From positions 52,509,808 to 52,573,807 of the forward strand of contig OY744533.1 in the NCBI GenBank assembly GCA_963556195.1: DNA of 64,000 nucleotides. The letters are read 5' to 3'. This DNA comes from Sepiola atlantica. Its lineage: Eukaryota; Mollusca; Cephalopoda; Sepiida; Sepiolidae. Position numbers and translations under genes: made by a program. Positions 1 through 11,456 of the stretch are shown in pieces; position 1 is the stretch's first letter; every line of letters starts with the position of its first letter. The notes under the pieces are model-generated. The model made no database searches, had not been told where the DNA came from, and saw only the letters and a program-made list of their open reading frames with translations.

Positions 1-1160
1 GAATGATTTCACTGTATCTCGGCAAACTACTAGTAGATAATCAAAAGCAAAAAATATTTGGATTAAAATTGAGATTAGAAATATGTTTTAAATTTTTTTA
101 TTCTGCTTTCGTCCAAAAGAAAACAAAACAAAAAGTCAATTCTATTTTCTACTTTTTAAATAATTCTTATAAATTGCTAAATATTTGTCCACAAAATAAA
201 ACAATATTCTCAAACAAAGCTATTTGTTGCAGACAAACCTCTATTCATGAACGTCGCGGAACTAGAACCATTCAAATTTCGAACAAAACATTCAAGCCTC
301 GCATATTGGTAAGTCCTCCGCCAGTGGAGCCGTGGGTAGGAATGATAAGGGTTCGAATGCAGTTGGTGCCACAGCCAAGCGTTGTTTGTGAGTGGCGAAC
401 AAAGTCGTGATATAGGTCCAAATACAGTTGACTTCGGGGGACAAATGGATGTCAATAAAATTACGTTTTATGCCTCGGTTTTCTTAACAAAATTCCGATT
501 CCCGAAACATGCCGACGGCAACCGAAATATACTGGCTAAAAAAAAAACGTTAACAATTCTGTGCAGGGTTATAACACTCCGGAGTTTTAATATCCAGATC
601 TGCTTTTTTAAAAATCAATCTGGGTTTTTATTTTTTGAATTTGTTTTTTCTTTCTTAATATCTCTATTTATAAATAACAACTAAAATGAAAAAATGTAGC
701 AGAATAGTAAAAATATACACTAAACTAATCTTAATTCATTCACAGGGAATCTATTTTTATTTAATAGAATAAATACTTTTTTAGACTGTTGTTACTGATG
801 TTTAATTAAATTATCTTCCGCGAATAAATATAGATAAATTATGTCCCATATTTCCGCAAGCCGAATACATGATTTCTAATCTTTATGGATTTATTTCGCT
901 ATGTAAATGATTACAGACGGCTCTGTAAAAATAATGTTAAGCACATTATTTTTACACAGGAAAATAAAGTAAGCATAAGGTTAGACTAGTGAAAACTTCC
1001 ATTAGAAGTTGACAGACTAGGGGTATGATTGCATTACCGGATATGACGTCATGAGACGTGAGATCATCTGAAGTAATGACACAATTCATATTTCAAGTGA
1101 AAGGTAATTTTTGTATAATATAAAGTTTTATAAGGTTATAAAAGATTTAATAACTGTAAT
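1..1160. other. AT-rich intronic or intergenic sequence, no gene seen
   Basis: Open frames here are short and show no recognisable domain. The slightly GC-richer 210-460 stretch is open on both strands but matches nothing I know. It holds no microsatellite longer than a few units. Confidence 0.4.
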
Positions 1161-1162
1161 CG

Positions 1163-1264
<102 letters not shown>

Positions 1265-1732
1265 TTGTTTTTGGTACAGAGAAATTACTACAACATTAGC
1301 ACCGTCGGTTTCAAGCTCAGAAGGACTTAACGATGCGGCTCTCTTTACAGAAATGTGTATTCACTTATCACTCACGTTTGGATATGTTATATGCTTTAGA
1401 GTGTTATGTATATTTGTTTAAAATTTGTGATAGGGAGGGGAATATGGGACTATAAAGTTTGATAAAGTCCGATAAAGGGGGGGTGAAATGTAACAGTTAA
1501 TATTTAAAATTGGAAATAATTGAAAAATATCTCTATACAAGTCTCGTGATTCAATGTTTATTAGTAGCGTATATTAATCCGTTAATGTTTTGAAGGTTAA
1601 CTTGGTGTCGTCTAAAAAGTGCTAAAGAGAGAATATGAGTTTAAGGATTAAACTTTCGAGAAAATAAAAAGGTTGCAAACGGCAGTCGATCAAAGGGGAA
1701 TAACTCTACAAGGGTCTTAATGATTCTGTATT

Positions 1733-2116
1733 AGGAATTTAACATTTTTAACTAAGGTAAAGTGAACACTTATGGGATGAATAATATTGGTATACTGATT
1801 AAGTCGGATCTAGAGATAAGAACAAGGATTAGGTTGACAAGATTTAACCTGTTTAGGAGATGTAGGAAATTTAACATTCTTAACTAAGGTATAGTGAAGA
1901 CTTATGGGATGAATAATATTGGTATACTGATTAAGTCTGATCTAGAGATAAGAACAAGGATTATGTCGACAATATTGAACCTTTTTAGGAGATTTAGGAG
2001 ATTTAACATTTTTAATAAAGGTATAGTAAAACTTATGGAATGAATAATATTGGTATACTGATTAAGTCTGATCTAGAGATAAGAACAAGGACTAGGTCAA
2101 CAAGATTGAACCTGAT
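1733..2116. repeat. 132-bp tandem repeat, about 2.9 copies
   Basis: The marker TTAACATT begins at 1739, 1871 and 2003, exactly 132 bp apart each time. Each copy continues with a conserved 'gggatgaataatattggta' segment and 'gatctagagataagaacaag'. Copies differ by scattered substitutions and small indels, and I saw no coding potential. Confidence 0.85.
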
Positions 2117-2124
2117 TTAGTGAG

Positions 2125-2351
2125 TAGTAGTTACACAGACATTATCGTGGCTTTCAGTAGTTGAACACTATGACGACGGCTACCTTTGAATAGGATAAAC
2201 GTCTCGCTTATTTACCAATGTGTTGGTAACATCCGTGTAGGCTAAGACGTTGGAGTTTGAGTTTTAAACATGACTCGTGGTCCGGGGTTCGAGTCCGGCG
2301 ACAATTATGTATAATTCCTCTCTACACTAACGATTTCCGAAAGTATGAAAC

Positions 2352-2353
<2 letters not shown>
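2125..2353 (+). repeat. tRNA-headed SINE-like copy
   Basis: A perfect B-box-like GGTTCGAGTCC lies near 2286, preceded by a weak A-box (TAGGCTAAGACG) and followed by a body ending in 'atgaaacgtata'. The same body occurs at 29.8, 30.1, 32.6 and 49.7 kb. The 3' end runs straight into (TA)n. A tRNA-derived pol III retroposon is the best reading, though the 5' end is uncertain. Confidence 0.55.

Positions 2354-2392
<39 letters not shown>
2352..2392. repeat. (TA)n microsatellite at SINE 3' end
   Basis: About 40 bp of TA directly after the 'gaaacg' end of the SINE-like copy. Confidence 0.9.
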
Positions 2393-2396
<4 letters not shown>

Positions 2397-3114
2397 TTAA
2401 AACAGCCTACGCGAATTAACTTAAACTTATAAATATGTATATGTGTAAATGCCCTTTGGGAGAATTTAACTCCCATAATAATAATAAAGCTAATAGCTAC
2501 ATTGGTTTTACAAGCACTACTCTATCCGCCGCCTCACTATGCATATTGTAAACTCTACCTTAATTTACCAACATCTACAAAAACATAACTGCCCTCCTCC
2601 TGATTTAAGACAAATTATAGTTAATAACACTTAAATTATACATTCCGAAACAAATTTAAAAATAATAAAAATACCGGATGCAATCTACATAAAAACACAA
2701 CAACCTTAAATAAACAAAATCACATATGAAACCAGTAGTAACATTTTATAATTCTTAACGTAATGCGATTTTGTTTTGTGATGACATCCAGCGTTGCTGA
2801 ATTTGAATATTCAACGACTTCCTGGAACAATGCGAAAAACCGTTCAATGCGCGTTTCCCCTCTGTCTTTTAAAAATTCTCTTCTTTCTCCAGCCTTTTTT
2901 GTTCATTTGCTTTTAACACCTGAGAATGATTCGACGAAGAATCGAAAACATTCGTGAAACTTGTGAAACTTATGGAAAATTTATTAACTTTTTAAATTTT
3001 AATACAAAAAAGACCATCAGAAAAATTGAAAAAATAAAAAAGTATAATTAAACAGACGAATTCTGTTATTTTTAACAGTGTTTGCATAAATGAGAAAACG
3101 CTGCCTAAATACAC

Positions 3115-3118
<4 letters not shown>

Positions 3119-3183
<65 letters not shown>
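3119..3183. repeat. (TA)n(TG)n microsatellite
   Basis: TA run of about 47 bp followed by about 8 TG units. Confidence 0.95.
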
Positions 3184-3252
3184 AAGGTAGAACTCCTATG
3201 AGTGTGATCAATTATTCATAAAAAATAAGAGCATAATATTTATTGTTATATG

Positions 3253-3306
3253 TACTACATAAGATGAGAACAACAACCGACGGTACCAATGTTGTTATGA
3301 TCTCCT
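3253..3306. mobile_element. deletion derivative of the 10.6 kb inverted-repeat element
   Basis: Read on the minus strand, ATAACAACATTGGTACCGTC is followed directly by TTGTTGTTCTCATC. These are the left and right terminal repeats of the element at 10587-10768 with almost the whole interior missing. A single related end also lies near 1290. Confidence 0.5.
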
Positions 3307-3790
3307 TTAATCTAATATAATAAAGTAAACTCGATTTTTCCACTGTACTCCTAGGCACTATATCTCTATAAACACAAGCGCTACATAGAATTCCAATATG
3401 GTCACGCTTTATTCCAGTAATTGATGCGTTTTTTCTGAAATTATCAGTCGTTTCCATTCAATCTTTTAATTTCCTATATTAATTCCGGCATACCTGACTC
3501 TCACAAAATATTAATAGATACAAGAAGTCGGAGTAACATTTATTCACATGCAAAAATCTAGTCCCCACCACCGGGACTTATTCTTCATAGGATAATGTTC
3601 CTTGCTAAGTCCGTCATTGTTTGATTTTTTAAATTCCGTGCTATTGTCTTTCACCTATTATACATTCACTTAAATTAAAACATGGCGTCTCCTACTCTCT
3701 ATTTAGTAATAGCATTTATTACAACGGTCAAAATTCATATACAACGATTTCATTTACTAGAATCAATTTGTAATACATTACTTTTAAATC

Positions 3791-3794
<4 letters not shown>

Positions 3795-3857
<63 letters not shown>
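3795..3857. repeat. (TA)n microsatellite
   Basis: About 62 bp of uninterrupted TA. Confidence 0.95.
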
Positions 3858-3860
<3 letters not shown>

Positions 3861-3929
3861 GTTCAAACCTTCACATACACAACGAATTATCCCTCGACTT
3901 CACTTTCATTCTTCATGTCGTTTTTTTTC

Positions 3930-4850
3930 ACTTTTCAAAATAGAATTAACGTTTCATTTGCCGATTGATATAAGGTATCTGTTGTTTTTTTCTGTTTCCG
4001 ATTTCTCGACTGTTAAGTTTTGTGCACCCCCGATGGCAGAGTTAGACACAATGTCGGTTGTTAATGTGAGCAAAATGCATGTCCCCCAAAACGAGGTACT
4101 CCGTATTGGGACAAAAATAAAAATTGCCACAATCTAGAAGGATTTCTCACATAAACGGATCATTCTGTATGCTATTCCTTACGTTCTCGCTAAACATCAC
4201 GGTCTTTCATTAATTTATTTAATTTTTTATTTATTTATTTATTTTTCAAACTAGAATAAACTTTTCATTTGCCGATTGATATAAGGTATTTTCACTGTTT
4301 ACGATTTATCGCCTGTTAATGATTCTGTACTTATAATAAGCTGTTCCTTTTACTTGCCTCCCCTCAAGGGCAGAGTTTGACACAGTGTCATTTCTTAAAG
4401 TGAGGAAAATACATGTCTCCAGAATAGGGACACTCCTGATTGGTACAAAAATTAAAATTGCGTAGTCTAGAAATATTTCTCACATACACGGACCGATATG
4501 TATGCTATTCCTTACGTAAAAACCTTAAGAAAAATCTGCCCAGCGCTAGTAAGGAAATAAATACATCTAGCAAAACACCATCTGTCTTTCTTTTATTGTT
4601 TTTTATTTATTTTTCAACACACAATTACTGTTTAATTTGCCGATTGATATAAAAAAAAATATATTTTTAAATTTTTTATTTACAATTTTTCGCCTGTTTA
4701 CTATTCTGAACTTTTATCATTAACTATGTTGTTCCTTTTTTTTTGCCTCCCCACAAGGGGCACTCCAGATTGGGACAAAAATAAAAATTGCTGCAAAAAA
4801 GAATGATTTCTCATTCAATGACCGAGGAGTGAAAAGATTAAGTATAGTAT
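3930..4850. repeat. three degenerate copies of a ~350-bp repeat
   Basis: Each copy has 'ttgccgattgatataa' (about 3958, 4268 and 4637), then a segment ending 'gggacaaaaataaaaattgc' and 'ggatttctcac'. A shorter relative is seen near 50.24 kb, and the terminal 'ctagaaggatttctca' motif recurs near 5.32 and 5.47 kb. It is probably an old transposon in tandem, not coding. Confidence 0.6.
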
Positions 4851-5735
4851 CAGAACAGATACTACACTTTTATGTTCAATTCTATTTTGAAAAGTAAAAT
4901 AAAGATAAATCAAACATACAAAAAATATTGTAAAGTCAGCCAATATTTTTAGGGGTGGGTTGTACAATTAAGTTCATGCTTATATATTTTTTAATATTAA
5001 AGGAAAACGATTTTCTTTAATTTTAACTGGTTGTGATTGACTGATTAATTTGAGTAACGGGAAGCGGATCCTTGATTGTGAAAGGTGAGAACAGTAGCTG
5101 GTAAAGACGCGCAGTGGCGGCCATATAAGTGCTATCAATTAATATTATTAACGCAAATAGACCACACGTAACTCAAATATGTTAAACATTTCGGAAGAGT
5201 TTTGGAATTGGAGACGTGTAATTAATGTTTATCTTTATTGCAATTTAATAGATCGAAATTAACATTTCTACGCCGGTAAAGGAAAGCCCGCTAGATTTGA
5301 AATAAATAACAATTGCCTCAGTCTATAAGGATTTCTGTTTCACTGACCACGGACAGAACAGATAGAGATAAAATAAAAATGAAATAAAACGAACAGAGTA
5401 GAGGGACATTAGGATTTCTCCACTCACAATAAATGTCAATTCGATGAGAACACAATAACAGTTGCCTCATTCTAGAAGGATTTCTCATTCACTGATTGCG
5501 CAAAGGTTCACACATATTTTGGGGTCACATTTAATTGTTTATTATTTGGTGAATTAATTTTTATTTCTAAGAAAAAGACACTACGTAAAACGGTAGAGGG
5601 GTACTATAAACCAAAAACATAGATATCTGTTTTGTTTGCTTTTTTTTCGTTTATCCTATAACATTTCTTTTTATTAACTTAAATCATTATTTTATATTTT
5701 CCTAGGTAAATGCCAATTATATTATAATGTTATGT

Positions 5736-5771
5736 TTCCACTGGGCAACGCAGGGACACGGAGTCTGCTAG
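5736..5771 (+). mobile_element. Helitron-type 3' terminus
   Basis: A GC-rich hairpin-like segment (CACTGGGCAACGCAGGG) is followed by CTAG and then T. Hairpin plus CTRR next to T is the known 3' end signature of Helitrons. It matches the family seen at 44.5, 50.2 and 59.2 kb. The extent of the element to the left is not determined. Confidence 0.55.
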
Positions 5772-5830
5772 TACATATATAAATAGGTATACATTCAAGT
5801 GTAAATGTGCATAAGTACTCATTACTATAC

Positions 5831-5938
5831 CTTTGTTACAAGTGTTTCCTGTATAACCTGGTTTACATGCACATTTAAATGATTTTCTCAATGGAATACA
5901 CGTTCCCCCATTTTCACAAGGATTAAATGTGCAATCAC
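5831..5938 (-). CDS. EGF-like exon M15
   Basis: This is the most downstream module in the window. The domain opens [13 protein letters not shown], continues IPLRKSFKCAC and closes [12 protein letters not shown]. It shares GNTC with M14, its nearest neighbour. The acceptor is TTTTACAG and the donor GTATAGTA. No further EGF exon was found between here and position 1, so the next exon is outside the window or of another type. Confidence 0.87.
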
Positions 5939-6411
5939 CTGTAAAATACAAACACAAATGAATAAGTGATAAACATCATTTAAAACAAAAATCTAAACAA
6001 CGGGCAAATGATTTTTGTACTTTAAATACAGACACATAAATACTACTTAAGCATGACTCTATATTTTCATCATTATTTTTATTTTAAAAAATTCTAGAAA
6101 ATGTATTTCTGTGATTGTATATATTACAAGGGCAAGCTAAGAACAAATATATGCATGAACACAAGTTTATCTGATAATGATTTTTTATTAAGATATATAT
6201 GCTTAAAATCTAACTGCTCATCTATGTTAATTATCTCCCAGATGAGTTGACTGGACGATGTGAAAGTGCTATCACCTAGACATAACTATGATTAACTTCA
6301 GGATAATCTGAACCAATTCTGGTCCTGGACTTCAAGCTTATCTTTACGGCTGAACTCTGCAATCCATCATCTTCTTATTAGCTCCCCACCTACTACCCCC
6401 TGACTATCGGT

Positions 6412-6418
6412 TTTCTAT

Positions 6419-6502
<84 letters not shown>

Positions 6503-6506
6503 GTCG

Positions 6507-6544
<38 letters not shown>

Positions 6545-6779
6545 ATCGGCGTCGTCGTCGTCGTCGTCGTTGTCGTCGTCGCCACCACCGCCACCACCGC
6601 CACCACCGCCACCACCGCCACCACCGCCACCACCACCGCCGTCGTTGTTGTTGTTGGTGTTATTAATACGATAGCGTGTGTGTTCGTGGGTCACGCTTAC
6701 ATCAAAATCTTTGCGCATGCGTGTCGCACCTAGATTTGGAAAATAATGCAAGTCACCTAATTTTCGTAATATTTTCTAT

Positions 6780-6866
<87 letters not shown>

Positions 6867-7056
6867 GGCGTCGTCGTCGTCGTCGCCACCACCGCCACCA
6901 CCGCCACCACCACCGCCGTCGTTGTTGTTGTTGGTGTTATTAATACGATAGCGTGTGTGTTCGTGGGTCACGCTTACATCAAAATCTTTGCGCATGCGTG
7001 TCGCACCTAGATTTGGAAAATAATGCAAGTCACCTAATTTTCGTAATATTTTCTAT

Positions 7057-7098
<42 letters not shown>

Positions 7099-7287
7099 GG
7101 CGTCGTCGTCGTCGTCGCCACCACCGCCACCACCGCCACCACCACCGCCGTCGTTGTTGTTGTTGGTGTTATTAATACGATAGCGTGTGTGTTCGTGGGT
7201 CACGCTTACATCAAAATCTTTGCGCATGCGTGTCGCACCTAGATTTGGAAAATAATGCAAGTCACCTAATTTTCGTAATATTTTCAA
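6412..7287. repeat. tandem array with expanded TCA/TCG/CCA tracts, three units
   Basis: Each unit has (TCA)n, then (TCG)n, then CCACCG repeats, then a constant ~135-bp segment that begins GTCGTTGTTGTTGTTGG and includes 'gggtcacgcttacatc'. The constant segment starts at 6641, 6918 and 7150. The spacings (277 and 232 bp) differ by 45 bp, exactly 15 trinucleotides. Units therefore differ mainly in trinucleotide number. A diverged fourth copy of the constant part lies at about 7441. The long poly-Asp, poly-Ser and poly-Met frames are by-products of the trinucleotides. Confidence 0.9.
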
Positions 7288-7304
7288 GTATTTTCAAGTA
7301 TTTC

Positions 7305-7375
7305 ACTTTGGCGCAACGGTTAGCGACGTAGGATTTTGACGTTGGCCCGACTGGTTTATAGTTTGATTCCAACCA
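7305..7375 (+). repeat. tRNA-like sequence
   Basis: TGGCGCAACGG fits an A-box and GTTTGATTCC a slightly decayed B-box about 45 nt later. It directly follows the trinucleotide array. Stems are imperfect, so I read it as a tRNA-derived repeat rather than a working tRNA gene. Confidence 0.4.
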
Positions 7376-7534
7376 ACATCTAATATTTTTTTTCTACATC
7401 GAAGGGAGGGGGTTGGAAGGTACGGATGGGACGACCGGGAAGACACATATTAATACGATAGCATGTGTGTTATTTTGTGTGTCACGCTTACATTAAAAGC
7501 AACGACCTTCCGAATCTGTGTATGCTACGCATGA

Positions 7535-7720
7535 ATGCCCATTAATAGAGCTCAAGGACAGATTTTCGATATGGTTGGGATCTACCTACCACAACCTTGC
7601 TTTACTCATGGACAACTTTATGTAGCTTTCTCAAGAGCAAGGTCTATGAACAGTGTAAGAGTGAAAATTTATCCGCAGAATAATTCTATTGTTTCACGTA
7701 TTGTTCATTTTTTTTAATAA
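7535..7720 (+). pseudogene. Helitron/PIF1-type helicase C-terminal fragment
   Basis: The frame contains INRAQGQIFDMVGIYLP and HGQLYVAFSRARS. These match motifs V and VI of superfamily 1B helicases of the PIF1 type, as carried by Helitron transposons. Only the last ~60 residues remain and the frame ends with a proper stop. The predicted Helitron 3' end lies 107 bp further on, which is where it should be if this is the tail of an autonomous element. The N-terminal Rep part and most of the helicase are absent. Confidence 0.75.
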
Positions 7721-7801
7721 ATATACAAGTCAAATCGTATCATATTTTATTCAAACATGTATAGGTTAGGAACAAGATAATTAGCATTGGAAACATCATT
7801 T

Positions 7802-7827
7802 CGTGTAATTTACACGGGTTCCGCTAG

Positions 7828-7828
<1 letters not shown>
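7802..7828 (+). mobile_element. Helitron 3' terminus of the helicase-bearing element
   Basis: CGTGTAA-T-TTACACG is a perfect 7-bp stem with a one-base loop, and CTAG follows 7 bases later (7824-7827). The hairpin-then-CTRR order fits Helitrons. The next base is G rather than the usual T, so the exact end may be 7828 or has mutated. Confidence 0.6.

Positions 7829-7907
<79 letters not shown>
7829..7907. repeat. (TTA)n, 3' tail of the R2-like LINE
   Basis: About 26 ATT units. On the minus strand this is a (TAA)n run at the 3' end of the LINE that ends here, so it may be the element's own tail. Confidence 0.9.
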
Positions 7908-7908
<1 letters not shown>

Positions 7909-8129
7909 GTTTTCTTTCATAATTACAGCTTATGGTGTTTCTTGCTATTTCTGTTCATTGATCCATTTTTGTGTTGTGTCAGTTGAGGCCGTTGTAATTT
8001 ATTGGAGGGTGGGGGGAGCCTATTAAGTGATGTTTCTTACATTTTCTGTTTGTTTGTGGTGTGTTTTTTCATTAGTTTTTGTGTTCTTCCTGTGTTAGAT
8101 TTTGTATGATCCTTCGTAGCTTATGCGGG

Positions 8130-9034
8130 TTAGTTTCCGCATTCAATAATTTTTCTTAAGATTGTAGCTGTTTTGATCATTGCTGTCCTTTGTATAGTTC
8201 CAATGATAACTTTGATCCCAATTTCTCTTAGTCTTTTTTCCAGGTTTTTGGGGATTGTTCCTAGTGCTCATACGATTATTGGTATTATACTGACTTTCTT
8301 CATGCTCCATATTCCTTTCAGTTCTCTGGCTAGTTCTGTGTATTTGCTTCGTTTTTCCGTTTCTTTGCTTTTCACTCTGTGGACTGCTGGAACGGCGAAG
8401 TCTACGATTTTGATTATTATAACATCCGGTCTCCTTGCTTGTATGAGTTTGTCTGTTTGTATATCCATATCCCAGATGATTTTGTGTTTTTCATTTTCCA
8501 GTACTGTTTCTAGCTTATGTTTGTACCATTTGTCTGCGTATTCGAAATTCAATTGTTTGCACAGTTCGCGATGTACTGCTTTCCCCACACAGTCATGTCT
8601 GTTCTTATACTCCTTTTGAGCTAGTTTGCTACATTCACTTATTATATGATTTATTGTTTCGTCTCTTTGTCCACAGAGTCTGCATTTACTGTTTTCTTGA
8701 GTTTTATCTATTTTAGCTTTAATGTAGTTTGTCCTAATTGCATTGTTCTGTGCAGCCATCAGTAAGGATTCCGTTTCTCTGTTCAAGTGCCCTTTTCTTA
8801 GCCATGTCCAGCTATTTTCGTTGGTTTCTTCACTTGTCAGTCTTCTGAAGTGTCCGTGTAGTTTTTTTTCTTCCCACTTTTCTTTTCTTGCCGTTTTGTT
8901 TCTGGTTTCGGTGCTTCCCGAGTTGTTCATTGGAACGGCGTCTCTTGCTGCAGTGATAAGGATTTCCCTGTGTTGAGTTATGTATTTTTCCAGATCTTTT
9001 TTTGAGTCTTCCACACAATCTTCTATATTTACCA
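8130..9034 (-). pseudogene. R2-like LINE ORF, C-terminal part
   Basis: The minus-strand frame carries a zinc knuckle CRLCGQRDETINHIISEC (C-X2-C-X8-H-X4-C), then WYKHKLETVLENEKHKI, then RRPDVIIIKIVDFAVP. This order (CCHC, then an RPD...D endonuclease signature) is that of R2/NeSL-type non-LTR elements with a restriction-like endonuclease. The RPD aspartate and the next aspartate are only 7 residues apart, against 12 to 14 in the family as I know it, so an in-frame deletion is likely. A TGA interrupts the frame after SIIPIIV, and the frame then continues ALGTIPKNLEKRLREIGI to a stop at 8130. The 5' side is cut at the TTC microsatellite. Confidence 0.75.
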
Positions 9035-9035
9035 G

Positions 9036-9067
9036 TCCTCTTCCTTCTTCTTCTTCTTCTTCTTCTT

Positions 9068-9098
<31 letters not shown>

Positions 9099-9118
9099 TT
9101 ATTATTATTATTATTATT

Positions 9119-9149
<31 letters not shown>

Positions 9150-9233
9150 TTATTATTATTATTACTATTATTATTACTATTACTATTACTATTACTATTA
9201 CTATTACTATTATTATTATTATTATTATTATTA

Positions 9234-9312
<79 letters not shown>
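9036..9312. repeat. (TTC)n(TTA)n(TTACTA)n compound microsatellite
   Basis: About 270 bp of TTC and TTA runs alternate, followed by an ACT/ATT section and a long TAA run. It interrupts the 5' side of the R2-like LINE. Confidence 0.95.
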
Positions 9313-9986
9313 TTGTTTATTTATATTTTAAGTACCTCTGTTCTTTAAGAACTGTGCTGGAGTAGGAATCATCCGGCAGTTTACCTAAACAGCCGGGAAA
9401 AGCCGAATGAAAACTTCGTGGTATCAAAATTAAAAGGAGGCGACAATAGCAAACAGGAAGAATCTATGGAAAAATATGTATTTTTTGACAAAGACCATAT
9501 CAAACTTGAAAAATTAAGGAAACAATTATAAATCAAGAAAAAACAGTCATCAACATTTAAATATAGCAAAAACAATCATTGTATAGTAGTTTTAATGAAA
9601 TAATATATATTTTTGTAACGAAGAAAATATAAAGAAACAACTGTTAGCAATTTAAAAAAATAATTTTTTTAATGGTACTAAAGCGACTAGGTTAGGGTCA
9701 GGTTAGGGTCAGATTTTTTTTGTCGATTTAGGGTTAGGATGAAAAAGAAAATCAGTTTCTTACATTGATTTTTTTAGAGATCGAAGTTTTTGTTTTCACT
9801 TTCGAAAATGCGGAAAATTTTCTGTGGTCGTTAGCACAGACGACTTGGCTAAGCGTTACGGCATCTTCATGCGATTTACGTAAACTGCTGGAAGATGACG
9901 ACGAAACGCCGTCATGAGCACGGTTTGTAAACTACAGAAGTACCATATTCTATAATTTATTTAATTTATTTATTTGTTTGCTTATA

Positions 9987-10371
9987 CAGGGTGGGCAAAA
10001 ATAAGGGTCCTATTTTAAAAAATTCATAACTTTTTTATTTATTGATTAAAAAAATTTTTTTTTTTAGAATAAGTAAAGGACCCCTTCCGAAGTAAGCATG
10101 AGCCGTATTAGCCCTAAGGAACGTACCCTCATTTAGAAAACATTATTTTTGCTTAAAAAACTCAAAACAGTGTAAAAAAACAATACTTTAGTTTTTGTAA
10201 GTTTTAAGAAGTGTTTTTCGGCTAAAATTTGTTTTGTTTATTTCAAAAAATCTCGGAAGGGTCAGTCTACACACACATAAAGTTTGGTGAGTTTAACTTT
10301 TATTTTGTGGAAGTTATTCAAATTCAAGTTATTCAAATTTAAAGATAGGACCCTTATTTTGGCCCACCCTG
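9987..10371. mobile_element. 385-bp TIR element (MITE), copy 1
   Basis: The ends CAGGGTGGGCAAAAATAAGG and, inverted, CAGGGTGGGCCAAAATAAGG are flanked by TA on both sides. TIRs plus TA duplication and no coding frame fit a non-autonomous Tc1/mariner-type MITE. A nearly identical copy lies at 18398-18778. Confidence 0.85.
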
Positions 10372-10586
10372 TATATTCACTTTTTATTTATAATTAATTA
10401 AATTATGTGTGCAAACCTATTTCCTCTATATTGTAAACGTAATTGAAAGGTGATATTAGATATTTGTTAAATCTGAAAGTTTTGTTTGGTTTTAGTTTAT
10501 CTAATACAAGAAGGCAATACTTATTTTAAATGTTACATTATGAGAAATAAGTTGAACATTAAAAATTTAGAGCGTAGTATTCATTT

Positions 10587-10768
10587 ATATATGTATTATA
10601 GAAGATCAGAACAACATTGGTACCGTCGGTTTCAAATTCAACCAAAGGGGACCTATAGTATTATATGCCGGACTTTCTTCAGCCTTTGTTTAGTCCGTTA
10701 TACGGGACCAACTATATTTCCCTCTTTGTTTACCGATGTTGTTCTGATCATTTGTAGTATGTATCTAT
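10587..10768. mobile_element. short inverted-repeat element
   Basis: The left end holds GATCAGAACAACATTGGTA and the right end its near-complement TACCGATGTTGTTCTGATC, about 36 bp each with flanking similarity. The 110-bp interior has no coding frame. A deleted derivative is at 3253 and another end fragment near 1290. Confidence 0.65.
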
Positions 10769-11163
10769 ATTTAATTAATAGATAGGTAATTGCTATTGAC
10801 TTTACTTCTATTTGTCCGAATGACACAAACTCTATGTAAAGATTGAAAGGTGATATTATTAGATATTTATTAAATTTGAAACTTTTGTTTTGTTTTGATT
10901 CATTTAATACAGTAAGGCAATACTTATTTTAAATGTTATGAGAAATAAGTTGAACAAACAGTGGTGTATACATAGGTGAAAATGTGTGTTCATACATTTC
11001 TAAACAGTTTGAGTGTACGAAGTAATACAATTGATCTGATGGGTTTTCAACTAGTTTAAGACGATAAAATTGTCCTCATCGGTATCCATAGGTCAGTCAT
11101 ACCCCATATCGCAATATTAATTGAACATTCAAATGTATAAGTTCAAATAGGTCATTACAATAC

Positions 11164-11271
11164 CTTTGTCACAAGTATTTCCTGTATAACCTGGTTTACA
11201 ATCACATTTGAATGTTCTCCTCAATGCAGTGCACGTTCCTCCATTTTCGCAAGGATTAGGACTGCAATCAC
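11164..11271 (-). CDS. EGF-like exon M14
   Basis: The domain opens [13 protein letters not shown], continues [11 protein letters not shown] and closes [12 protein letters not shown]. It returns to the PGY form. Both the O-fucose and EOGT consensus are present. The acceptor is TTTTACAG and the donor GTATTGTA. Where the sister introns have (TA)n, about 186 bp upstream, this one has a dispersed retroposon starting near 11457. Confidence 0.88.
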
Positions 11272-11456
11272 CTGTAAAATCAAACACAACGGCATAAAAA
11301 TAGGTTCAACATATTTTAAAACAAACATCCAGACAACCGCCAACGTTTACTGGTAATTAATTTAATACAAGCAAATGAATATTTCTCAACCATGTCTATC
11401 TGAACATTCATCACTATCTTTTTTTTTCATTCAAAATTCTGAAAATCTATCTTTGA

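Noticed and set aside
3..684. Overlapping open frames of 80 to 135 codons at the left edge
   Set aside because: They overlap on both strands, have no recognised domain and lie in otherwise AT-rich sequence. No splice or homology support.
6404..7287. Frames with long poly-Asp, poly-Ser, poly-Met or poly-Gly runs
   Set aside because: They are translations of (TCA)n/(TCG)n/(CCA)n microsatellites in all frames and strands, repeated with each tandem unit. No promoter, start context or domain supports a protein.
8173..8976. Plus-strand frames of 148 and 77 codons at 8.2-9.0 kb
   Set aside because: They are antisense to the R2-like LINE frame, which has clear protein motifs on the minus strand.
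9036..9331. Frames rich in Ser, Leu, Tyr or Ile at the TTC/TTA block
   Set aside because: Compound microsatellite only.
9690..9738. TTAGGG-like motifs suggesting an interstitial telomere
   Set aside because: Only about four imperfect, spaced motifs ('ggttagggtcaggttagggt'), not a tandem telomeric run.
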